Below, piece after piece: positions 1 through 7,045 of a DNA stretch of 15,238 nucleotides. Position 1 is the first letter of the stretch. Every line of letters begins with the position of its first letter. Location of the stretch: NCBI GenBank assembly GCA_900544075.1, contig UQTJ01000057.1, forward strand, positions 1-15,238, written 5' to 3'. This DNA is from an uncultured Bacteroides sp. GTDB taxonomy: Bacteria; Bacteroidota; Bacteroidia; Bacteroidales; Bacteroidaceae. The notes beneath the pieces are model-generated. The model was not told where the DNA came from and made no database searches. It saw only the letters and a program-made list of their open reading frames with translations. Both the position numbers and the translations under genes were made by a program.

Positions 1-576
1 CACGCTGTGCTCGCCCGGAGCGTAGTCGAAGAGGCTGAAGCTGATTCCGGGTTCGGAAACGGGCACTTCCTTCCCGTCGTCTATCTTGTAGAGATAGGAA
101 GCGGCATTCGCGACGGGTGCCCACGAGACGGTCACGGTGCAGCTCTCCTTATTCACATCGGCATTCAGCGCATCGGGCGCCTGCAGCTTCGCGCTTCCGA
201 CGGAGAAGTCTGCCTTGCCCCACTCCGAGGGGCTGAACAAATCGGGCCGGGCGTTGCTGACCGCCTGCACCGTGATGGAGTGGCTGCCTCCCTCGAATTT
301 ACTGTACGGCTGGAGTTCGAGGCGCGTCTCCCCGGTTTCGTACAGGGTTTCGTCGCCGGAAATCTTGTAATGGTAGTTGTCCGCATTCTCCACCGCCTGC
401 CACGAGGCGGTGATGGTCTTTGCGTTCATATCCACATTCACTGTGACGACCGGAGTGGCGAGTTGCGTCTGCTCGTTCGGTTCGTCGACAGCGGGCGGGT
501 CGTCACTTTCGCACGCCGTCATCAGCGGGAGGACCGCTAAAATGTACATTGCCAAGTAGAAGATTTTCGTTTTCAT
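1..576 (-). CDS. Fn3-like surface lipoprotein (5' part; runs off the left edge)
   Basis: An ATG at 576 opens a frame of 192 codons without a stop to position 1, so only the N-terminal part is present. The protein starts MKTKIFYLAMYILAVLPLMTACESDD. This is a signal peptide with lipobox MTAC, and the lipidated cysteine (about residue 22) is followed by acidic residues, which in Bacteroidetes often marks export to the cell surface. Two tandem beta-sandwich repeats follow. Residues ~40-125 contain TITASWQAVENADNYHYKI and residues ~130-192 contain VTVSWAPVANAASYLYKI; the SW-x-x-V-x-x-A-x-x-Y pattern is that of fibronectin type III-like modules. No enzymatic domain is visible, so the function is unknown; binding or scaffolding at the surface is an inference. 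GC content is about 60% by eye, clearly above the rest of the window. It is divergent from the two-component operon. A weak -7-like TATGTTTA (615-622, minus strand) could be its promoter. Confidence 0.85.
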   Translation of the reverse strand, partial: MKTKIFYLAMYILAVLPLMTACESDDPPAVDEPNEQTQLATPVVTVNVDMNAKTITASWQAVENADNYHYKISGDETLYETGETRLELQPYSKFEGGSHSITVQAVSNARPDLFSPSEWGKADFSVGSAKLQAPDALNADVNKESCTVTVSWAPVANAASYLYKIDDGKEVPVSEPGISFSLFDYAPGEHSV

Positions 577-685
577 AACATATAATATTAGGTTAAAGCA
601 ATAGATACATATCGTAAACATACTTTGTTTCTTTTTAAAGATAAGATTTAATATACTTACTTGCAATAGGTTATAAACCTGCTTT

Positions 686-736
686 ACACGAACCGGCACA
701 CTGTTTACATGAATGGCATGGCAGGAAACACGAACC
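686..736. repeat. Two 9-bp direct repeats (ACACGAACC), 42 bp apart
   Basis: ACACGAACC occurs at 686-694 and again at 728-736, start-to-start distance 42 bp (about four helical turns). Both lie upstream of the -33 element of the sensor kinase promoter and between the divergent lipoprotein and kinase genes. A regulator binding site is possible, and LytTR regulators usually bind direct repeats, but the match to any known site is not shown here. It could be chance. Confidence 0.35.
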
Positions 737-766
737 ATTGTTTTTCTCTTTTATCCTGTTAACACA

Positions 767-797
767 TTGGATAAGTAAACGAAAAGGAATATATTTG
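767..797 (+). promoter_or_regulatory. Bacteroides-type promoter of the two-component operon
   Basis: A -7 element TATATTTG (790-797) matches TAnnTTTG exactly, and a TTGG at 767-770 sits 19 bp upstream as a -33 element. Transcription would start near 804, leaving a leader of about 20 nt before the ATG at 824. Confidence 0.7.
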
Positions 798-823
798 CAA
801 CAAAGAAACCTTATAGAAAACAC

Positions 824-3736
824 ATGACACAAAAGAAATATATATGCCACCTATTAGCTAAAATGTCTTTCTTACTGGGACTGCTGCTCCCGCTGTCCGC
901 ACTATGCGCAACGCATGTAAGTGTAACCGTTACTTCGGGATACTCTTTCCGCCGCTACACCACGCAGGACGGCTTGCCCCAGATGCTCACAGAGTGCATC
1001 CATCAGGACAAGATGGGGTACATCTGGATAGGCACCCTTTCCGGATTTGTACGCTACGACGGCTTCGAGTTCGTGCCCTATCTCAAAGGGGGAAGACCGG
1101 AAAACATCGTCGCCTTTCATGAGGATAAGTACGGTGTCACAGCCTTGGGTTTCCGCCGCAAACATCTCGCCAAAGAAGGTGGACAGACTGACACCCAACC
1201 ACTAAACAGCAGAGGGATGCTGCTGAACAACTTCAATTCATCTTCACTGCCACCTGACTATTTCCTACTTGAAAACGAGCAGGAACAAGAACGGGAAATC
1301 TGCCGCCTCACCGCTAACGGAACAGAAACCGTGCTGCGCTCTCCTCTACTCGATGAGATGGACGCCTGCCGACGTGTGTTTGCAGATACAACAGACGGTA
1401 CTTTCTATATACCTACCGCAGAACGGACTTACCGTATCAAAGCAGATGGCACACAACTGCCTGCCCTTCTTGCCACTCAAGGATACTCGATGCTTCGGAC
1501 TGACAATATGCTTTATCTCTTCGCCGCAGATGGTGTGTATTCCTGCCACGGGGCTTCGACACAACGGATAATACCTTTCCACTTTCTCGCACCCGACTAC
1601 GGCATCGGAGCCTGTGCCGACAGACAAGGAAACATCTACCTGCACGACGCACATAACCTCTACCGTTTCAACCCCACTAAAAATAAAGTAGAGCAGCTTG
1701 TAGATGGCATAAACCTCATCAGGCAGATGTACATCGACCGCGAAGGCAACATCTGGCTTGCCACTTATCAAGGTGTGTACAACTTCTTCCGACTGAACTT
1801 CATGAACCACACTTTAACCGACCGTAACGACATCCTCCGCGCCATAGGTATCACCTCTGAAGGAGATTTAATATGCGGCACACTAAACGGCAAACTGCTT
1901 GAGGGTAACACAGCTAAGGAACTACATCCTGTTCACTACCCAAATAGCAAAGACAACTACTTCCTGCCATACACCGCCCGTATAGGACAAACCATCTACC
2001 TGCTTGGTCAAGGCGACGTACTGGCTTATGAAGATACTCGCAGACAATGGCTTAACCTACCATACCTAAACTACCGTTTCCTTGCCGGATATGGTGACAG
2101 CCTGCTCGTCGCCACCAGGCAGGAATTGTTCGTCACAGACCGTCGTGGACACATTCTAAATACACACAAAGGACTGCGTGACATATTCTGCGCCTGTCCG
2201 GACGGATATGGCAACTTGTATGTGGGCACCGCATACGGCCCTGTGCGGATAAGCGGAAACAAACAGGTCGCCATTCACCAGCCTGAAGAAGGGATTCCAT
2301 GTACCACCATGACTACCACACTACAAGGTGAAATACTAATTGCTTCGGGCGAGAAACTATATACCGTACGCAATGACTCTGCAATCATGATTCATGATTA
2401 CGAAAGTCCTATTCGCTCTATCTGCCAAACAAAAGACAACTATCTCATTGTGGCAGTGGTAAACGGACTGTACATCACCGATAACAGACTTCTGCAAACA
2501 ATGTTCTTCAACCGCTACAACGGTTTTACCGGTATCGAACCGCTTGTGGCTCATATAGCCGAAGCGGATGACGGAACAATATGGATACCTTGTGTTGACC
2601 GGACTGTTTCATTCCGCTCCCGCGACCTGACATACCAATATACCGTACCAAATCTGGAAATGGTCTCGATAGAAGCATCTGCCGACAATGTTGACTGGCA
2701 ATCCTTACCGGTATCCTCCAGGCAGATAACTCTTTCCTATCCTATGCGTCACCTGCGCTTCTCTTTCATAGCCGTATCCCATTCGGCTACGGGCAACGTA
2801 TATTACCGGTATCGGCTTAAAGGACTTCAGGAACAATGGTCTCAGCCGCAAAGTGCTCGCGAAGTACAATTCAACAACCTTCTGCCAGGCCGTTACAGGC
2901 TGGAAGTGGAGGCTTCAATAGGTGCCATCGCCTCACCTGCAATATACATCGACTTACATCTTAGTCCGGCTTTATGGCAACAGCCGTGGTTTTGGATTAT
3001 ATCAGGACTGCTGATAGCCGGTGGCATCTGGGCATTGACATTCCATTATTACAAACGCCACGAACGGAAACAGACGCAAAGACTGAAACGTGAAACCATG
3101 CTGAACAATCTGCTGTTGAAGTCCATCCGACTAAAGTCTATTCCACACTTCAACTCCAACGTTCTGGCAGGTATCGAATACTTCATATTGAACCATTCTG
3201 TGGAGGAAGCCAACAAATACCTCGCCTTATACTCTCGTTTCACCAACACTTTACTGATGGACGTGGATAAGCCATCACGCTCACTTGCGAAAGAACTTGA
3301 ATACGCCAGCCTATACCTAACACTTGAGCAGTTACGCTATGGGGATAACCTGGCTTACGATATATGCATAGATCCGAAAGCGGATACCTCTGTACAAGTA
3401 CCTAACATGATGTTGCACACATACTGCGAAAACGCAGTAAAACATGGTCTGCGCAACAAACGTGGTCGCGGACACCTCCTCATTGAAGTAAAAGCCAGAA
3501 CTGGAGGCATCTGTGTATCAGTCACCGATGATGGTGTAGGACGTGAAGCTGCCGCCATCCTCTCCGGCACATCCACCAAGCAAGGATTAAATATAATGGA
3601 ACAACAGATTGAACTATATAACCAGCGTAACACCGAGCATATTGTGCAGACTGTGACCGATTTGAAAGATAAGAACGGAAATGCCTGCGGCACACGCTTT
3701 GAGTTATATATACCCTATAATTATAATTATTTCTAA
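824..3736 (+). CDS. Propeller/Y_Y_Y sensor histidine kinase, LytS type
   Basis: A 970-residue membrane sensor kinase. A signal peptide (residues 1-29) precedes a large periplasmic region with two-component-regulator-propeller strands, for example GYIWIGTLSGFVRYDGF (~65-81), GNIWLATYQGVYNF (~308-321), GNLYVGTAYG (~463-472) and GTIWIP (~584-589). A Y_Y_Y-type beta-sandwich follows (~640-712, YYRYRLKGL). One transmembrane helix lies at ~717-741, then a cytoplasmic His_kinase (LytS/YehU) domain. The phospho-acceptor is probably H775 in SIPHFNSN; the N box is CENAVKH (868-874) and the G box DDGVG (902-906). Unlike the classical hybrid two-component systems of Bacteroides, there is no fused receiver or AraC domain; the receiver is the next gene, 12 bp downstream, so the pair is an operon. 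The ligand is unknown. The domain layout is typical of polysaccharide or envelope sensing, but that role is inferred. Confidence 0.9.
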   Translation: MTQKKYICHLLAKMSFLLGLLLPLSALCATHVSVTVTSGYSFRRYTTQDGLPQMLTECIHQDKMGYIWIGTLSGFVRYDGFEFVPYLKGGRPENIVAFHEDKYGVTALGFRRKHLAKEGGQTDTQPLNSRGMLLNNFNSSSLPPDYFLLENEQEQEREICRLTANGTETVLRSPLLDEMDACRRVFADTTDGTFYIPTAERTYRIKADGTQLPALLATQGYSMLRTDNMLYLFAADGVYSCHGASTQRIIPFHFLAPDYGIGACADRQGNIYLHDAHNLYRFNPTKNKVEQLVDGINLIRQMYIDREGNIWLATYQGVYNFFRLNFMNHTLTDRNDILRAIGITSEGDLICGTLNGKLLEGNTAKELHPVHYPNSKDNYFLPYTARIGQTIYLLGQGDVLAYEDTRRQWLNLPYLNYRFLAGYGDSLLVATRQELFVTDRRGHILNTHKGLRDIFCACPDGYGNLYVGTAYGPVRISGNKQVAIHQPEEGIPCTTMTTTLQGEILIASGEKLYTVRNDSAIMIHDYESPIRSICQTKDNYLIVAVVNGLYITDNRLLQTMFFNRYNGFTGIEPLVAHIAEADDGTIWIPCVDRTVSFRSRDLTYQYTVPNLEMVSIEASADNVDWQSLPVSSRQITLSYPMRHLRFSFIAVSHSATGNVYYRYRLKGLQEQWSQPQSAREVQFNNLLPGRYRLEVEASIGAIASPAIYIDLHLSPALWQQPWFWIISGLLIAGGIWALTFHYYKRHERKQTQRLKRETMLNNLLLKSIRLKSIPHFNSNVLAGIEYFILNHSVEEANKYLALYSRFTNTLLMDVDKPSRSLAKELEYASLYLTLEQLRYGDNLAYDICIDPKADTSVQVPNMMLHTYCENAVKHGLRNKRGRGHLLIEVKARTGGICVSVTDDGVGREAAAILSGTSTKQGLNIMEQQIELYNQRNTEHIVQTVTDLKDKNGNACGTRFELYIPYNYNYF

Positions 3737-3748
3737 TCGAACCTGAAC

Positions 3749-4498
3749 ATGAAAAACTACCGTGCCATAATCGTTGAAGACGAACGGCTTCCACGACTTT
3801 CGCTCATGCGGAAACTGGAAGATTTCCACCCTGACATCGACATTGTAGAATGTTGCGAAGACTACAGCTCGGCATTGAAGGCCATCCTGCGCCACCGGCC
3901 GGACATTATTTTCCTTGACATCCAACTGCAAGGTTCAACTACGCTACAACTTCTCAATGAGCTGAAAGAAGCTATGCCATTACCACACATCATCTTTACC
4001 ACCGCCTACAACAACTCGGAGTATCTGCTTCAGGCAATACGTCTGGCAGCTGCCGACTACCTTATGAAACCTGTAGAAGTGTCCGAACTGGCCAGAGCCA
4101 TACAGCGCATCAAAGAATACGACGAACGCAATGCCCTACCGCCTACATCAGAAATGATTGCCTCCGACAAATTCCCTTTCCGTACCTTGGACGGCACACT
4201 GTTCATCGGAAGAAAAGAAATAGTATTTGTACGTGCCAACGGAAACTATTCGCATGTCACCTTAACAACCGGCGATGAAATCATACTGGAACGTCTCGGG
4301 ATCATCGAAACCAGACTGGGCGTGGAGCATTTTATCAGAGCCGGACGAAACCTTCTCATCAACCGGCAAATGATTTACAAAGTAGATGTCAGACATAAAT
4401 CATGCCTTCTGCGTACTCCGGGCGGTAAGGAATACAGCGTGGACTTGTCTGCCGGCGGGTTGGATTCGGTGGAGAAATTCACAAAGCAGAGAATGTAG
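3749..4498 (+). CDS. LytTR-family response regulator
   Basis: A 249-residue protein. The N-terminal receiver domain (~1-120) has the acidic pair E10/D11, the phospho-acceptor D57 (FLDIQL), T84/T85 and K107 (LMKP), so all the expected phosphorylation residues are present. The C-terminal LytTR DNA-binding domain (~147-245) shows GRKEIVFVRANGNYSHV and a late FIRAGRNLLIN block, as in AgrA/LytR-type regulators. It lies 12 bp after the kinase gene on the same strand and is its obvious cognate partner. Targets are not evident; the divergent lipoprotein gene and the operon itself are reasonable candidates. It ends 79 bp from the stop of ilvC, which faces it. Confidence 0.93.
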   Translation: MKNYRAIIVEDERLPRLSLMRKLEDFHPDIDIVECCEDYSSALKAILRHRPDIIFLDIQLQGSTTLQLLNELKEAMPLPHIIFTTAYNNSEYLLQAIRLAAADYLMKPVEVSELARAIQRIKEYDERNALPPTSEMIASDKFPFRTLDGTLFIGRKEIVFVRANGNYSHVTLTTGDEIILERLGIIETRLGVEHFIRAGRNLLINRQMIYKVDVRHKSCLLRTPGGKEYSVDLSAGGLDSVEKFTKQRM

Positions 4499-4520
4499 GA
4501 CAAAATCCTACACAAAAAAT

Positions 4521-4551
4521 CCCTCTCTGCAACAACAAGCCACAGAGAGGG
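4521..4551 (-). terminator. Rho-independent terminator of the ilv operon
   Basis: A perfect 9-bp stem, CCCTCTCTG (4521-4529) against CAGAGAGGG (4543-4551), with a 13-nt loop. Read on the minus strand it follows the ilvC stop and is followed by ATTTTTTG, a good U-tract. On the plus strand the hairpin is followed by A-rich sequence, so termination of the response regulator transcript here would be weaker. Confidence 0.85.
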
Positions 4552-4577
4552 AAAAAGATTCTCTTATAAATAGTTTA

Positions 4578-5621
4578 TCAGTTATTTTCAGGACGAAGTT
4601 TACGCACTGTAACAGCAGTCTGCCACATTTCGCTTTCACGCAAAGCCTTCAATTCAGCTTCAAGCTTTTCACGATAGTCAGGCTTAGAGTTAGAGTCGAT
4701 AGAAATCTGAGCTTCGTTACCGCTCTTAACGCTCTGATACAATTTCTGAACTACAGGTTTGATAGCATCGTGGAACGGGCCCATCCAGTCAAGAGCACCA
4801 CGCTGTGCTGTAGTAGAACAGTTAGCGTACATCCAGTCCATACCGTTCTTAGCGAACAAAGGCATCAATGACTGAGTAAGTTCCTCTACAGTTTCGTTGA
4901 ATGCTTCAGATGGAGTATGTCCGTTTTCACGCAATACTTCGTACTGTGCAAGAAGCAATCCCTGGATAGCACCCATCAATGAACCACGTTCACCTGTAAG
5001 GTCAGAAGTAGCTTCACGCTGGAATGTAGTTTCGAACAGATAACCTGAACCGATACCGATACCAAGAGCGATAGTTCTGTCGAATGCCTTGCCTGTTACA
5101 TCCTGATAGATTGCGTATGATGAGTTCAAGCCACGACCTTCAAGGAACATTGTACGCAATGAAGTACCAGAACCCTTAGGAGCAACCATGATAACATCGA
5201 TATCAGCAGGAGGAACTACGCCTGTACGGTCGTTCCAAGTGATAGCGAAACCGTGTGAGAAATACAATGCCTTGCCCGGAGTAAGATATGGTTTAATAGT
5301 TGGCCATACAGACATTACAGCTGCGTCAGACAAAAGACACATTACGATAGTAGCTTTCTGGCAAGCTTCTTCGATACCGAACAAAGTTTCTCCCGGTACC
5401 CATCCGTCAGCGATAGCTTTTTCAAAAGTCTTTCCAGGACGCTGACCTACGATAACATTGAATCCGTTGTCGCGAAGGTTCAATGACTGACCCGGTCCCT
5501 GTACTCCATATCCTATAACTGCAATTGTTTCGTCTTTCAAGATTTCACGTGCTTTTTCCAATGGAAATTCGTCGCGGGTGATTACGTTTTCCATCACACC
5601 ACCAAAATTTAATTGTGCCAT
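4578..5621 (-). CDS. ilvC: Ketol-acid reductoisomerase
   Basis: Converts 2-acetolactate or 2-aceto-2-hydroxybutyrate to the dihydroxy acid with NADPH and Mg2+, the second common step of valine, leucine and isoleucine synthesis, in the cytoplasm. The 347-residue protein has the Rossmann motif GYGVQG (37-42), SHGF (122-125), APKGSG (147-152) and the metal/substrate block ATSDLTGERG (204-213) with D207 and E211. ETVEE (243-247) and the serine of ANCSTTAQRG (S269) complete the active site. Wording such as KGSGTSLRTMFLEGRG resembles the eukaryotic/Bacteroidetes branch rather than E. coli. The ATG at 5621 gives a sensible start MAQLNFGG. It is the last gene of the ilv operon, separated by 95 bp from the thioesterase gene and followed by a terminator. 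Confidence 0.97.
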   Translation of the reverse strand: MAQLNFGGVMENVITRDEFPLEKAREILKDETIAVIGYGVQGPGQSLNLRDNGFNVIVGQRPGKTFEKAIADGWVPGETLFGIEEACQKATIVMCLLSDAAVMSVWPTIKPYLTPGKALYFSHGFAITWNDRTGVVPPADIDVIMVAPKGSGTSLRTMFLEGRGLNSSYAIYQDVTGKAFDRTIALGIGIGSGYLFETTFQREATSDLTGERGSLMGAIQGLLLAQYEVLRENGHTPSEAFNETVEELTQSLMPLFAKNGMDWMYANCSTTAQRGALDWMGPFHDAIKPVVQKLYQSVKSGNEAQISIDSNSKPDYREKLEAELKALRESEMWQTAVTVRKLRPENN

Positions 5622-5637
5622 GTTCTTTATAAGTTTT

Positions 5638-5685
5638 TAAGTTTATAAGTTTATGAGTTTTTAAGTTTATAAGTTTATGAGTTTT
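5638..5685. repeat. 24-bp tandem repeat, two perfect copies
   Basis: Two identical 24-bp units at 5638-5661 and 5662-5685, preceded by a partial copy from about 5628. Each unit is itself made of near-repeats of AAGTTTAT / GAGTTTTT. It lies in the 95-bp gap between the thioesterase gene and ilvC, inside the operon. Such AT-rich arrays can vary in copy number; a role as spacer, mRNA processing or stability site is possible but not shown. Confidence 0.85.
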
Positions 5686-5716
5686 CAACTCATTCTTAAT
5701 TATTAATTATTAATTT

Positions 5717-6463
5717 TTAATTCTTAAATATTACTTTACTTCTTACTACTACCTCACTATCGTTTTTTTTGACTTCGATATCAAATTCGTTTTCCGAAAT
5801 CTGTTCACGATAGAAAGTCAGTTTATCGCCGAAATAACTTTCGGCCACATACGCCATCTCAAAACGGTGTACCATCTTGTCGCGGAACGTATCAATATGG
5901 AACAGGTCGAGTATATGCTCTATGTATTTTATGCTGTTCACGTGTCCGTTGCAGTCGATGTCGCTGTATTTTGCCACATACTCTCCTACAGGTTCTTTCG
6001 ATGTAACCTTAATTCTTCCCGGTTTTGCTATCGGACAATCCTTCTGACAGATATAATCTACGATGCTGCCTCCATGCAAAGTAAGCAAATCGGCAGGCTT
6101 GCGTGATTCCAAATCTATCATTGCCCATATAGAACGTGCATATCCTATAGGCTTGCCGTCCTTATCGAGAATAGAGAAATTACGGTCTGTAAACAGGCGG
6201 TAGACATTCTCCACCCATGTCTGTATGCTGAAATCCTCATACTGCATAGGATATTCCTCCATCTCTATTGCCAGTCGTGACAACACCCATGTATAGTGGC
6301 TTTCGTTCAGTTCGGCTATTCCGAACCCCCTCTCTGTGGCATGAAACCCTGCACAATTCAGCAAATGGTTTCCCAGGACTCCCATAGTGAGCTTTCCGGT
6401 GAAATCCACATGGAAAGGTTCCGCTACAAACTTATAGGTTCCAACTTCATTTCTTTCTGCCAT
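5717..6463 (-). CDS. Acyl-ACP thioesterase (FatA/FatB-like)
   Basis: A 248-residue protein of the acyl-ACP thioesterase family, predicted to hydrolyse acyl-[acyl carrier protein] to a free fatty acid. It has the double hot-dog arrangement: a first module (~8-130) with GFGIAELNESHYTWVLSRL and RSIWAMID, and a second module (~150-247) with the catalytic-type block DIDCNGHVNSIKYIEHILD, where N172 and H174 match the Asn and His of plant Fat enzymes (NGHVN). Length fits bacterial members. It starts 12 bp after the ilvN stop and is clearly part of the ilv operon, which suggests a link between branched-chain precursor supply and fatty acid metabolism. Chain-length and branch preference cannot be read from the sequence. 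Confidence 0.9.
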   Translation of the reverse strand: MAERNEVGTYKFVAEPFHVDFTGKLTMGVLGNHLLNCAGFHATERGFGIAELNESHYTWVLSRLAIEMEEYPMQYEDFSIQTWVENVYRLFTDRNFSILDKDGKPIGYARSIWAMIDLESRKPADLLTLHGGSIVDYICQKDCPIAKPGRIKVTSKEPVGEYVAKYSDIDCNGHVNSIKYIEHILDLFHIDTFRDKMVHRFEMAYVAESYFGDKLTFYREQISENEFDIEVKKNDSEVVVRSKVIFKN

Positions 6464-6475
6464 AACAAAATATAT

Positions 6476-7027
6476 TTACAAACCTTTCTTGTATCTTTCT
6501 TCACGATGAGCAAGATACTCATTCACACGTTCAAAACAACTTGTCGATACGGCTATTCTTCCCGAACGTACGAACTGGAGTACGCAATTAAGCCTTTTCA
6601 AATCCTCGTAAAGGAAAGTTATCTCATCGCTCATACCAACCATCTCTATAATAGAGAACACCGGATTTACCTCTACGATGTGTGCATTAGAACGTCTGAC
6701 CACCTTCGATGCCTCAGGATTTTTCTGAAACTCCGGTGTAGAAACCTTGTACATAGCCACCTCACGCTGGAAAATTTCCTTATCAGTAAAATAGTGTGCC
6801 TGAATGACATCCATTTTCTTCTCAATCTGGCGTACAACCTTTTCCACTATATCGGCAGTAGTCCAGCAAGTGATTGTATATTTATGTACACCGGCTATTG
6901 ATGAAGCCGACACGTTAAGGCTTTCGATGTTAATCTGTCGGCGTGTAAAAACGGCTGTCACCTGATTAAGCAAACCGGCTATGTTTTCCGAATGAACTAT
7001 GATAGTATATAATGTCTTATTTTCCAT
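6476..7027 (-). CDS. ilvN: Acetolactate synthase, regulatory small subunit
   Basis: A 183-residue regulatory subunit (also called IlvH). It binds the catalytic subunit, raises its activity and confers end-product (usually valine) inhibition. The N-terminal ACT domain (~3-78) reads LYTIIVHSENIAGLLNQVT and INIESLNVSAS, the typical ligand-binding signature. The C-terminal domain (~80-165) shows REVAMYKV and HIVEVNPVFSIIEMVG. The start at 7027 is preceded by a perfect AGGAGG ribosome binding site. It lies 18 bp downstream of ilvB, so the two subunits are co-translated from one message. Confidence 0.96.
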   Translation of the reverse strand: MENKTLYTIIVHSENIAGLLNQVTAVFTRRQINIESLNVSASSIAGVHKYTITCWTTADIVEKVVRQIEKKMDVIQAHYFTDKEIFQREVAMYKVSTPEFQKNPEASKVVRRSNAHIVEVNPVFSIIEMVGMSDEITFLYEDLKRLNCVLQFVRSGRIAVSTSCFERVNEYLAHREERYKKGL

Positions 7028-7045
7028 TTTTAATCCTCCTACCCG

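Noticed and set aside
7..540. Long plus-strand ORF at the left edge
   Set aside because: It is antisense to the lipoprotein frame, which has a signal peptide, lipobox and Fn3-like repeats; high GC lengthens chance ORFs here.
668..680. Short palindrome AGGTT-ATA-AACCT as operator
   Set aside because: A single 5-bp-arm palindrome in AT-rich DNA is likely by chance, and it is not repeated near any other promoter here.
4521..4551. Fully bidirectional terminator for the two-component operon
   Set aside because: On the plus strand the stem is followed by AAAAAGATT rather than a T-run, so only minus-strand termination is well supported.
6296..6901. 201-codon plus-strand ORF opposite ilvN and the thioesterase gene
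   Set aside because: Spans two well-supported minus-strand genes and has no recognisable domain.
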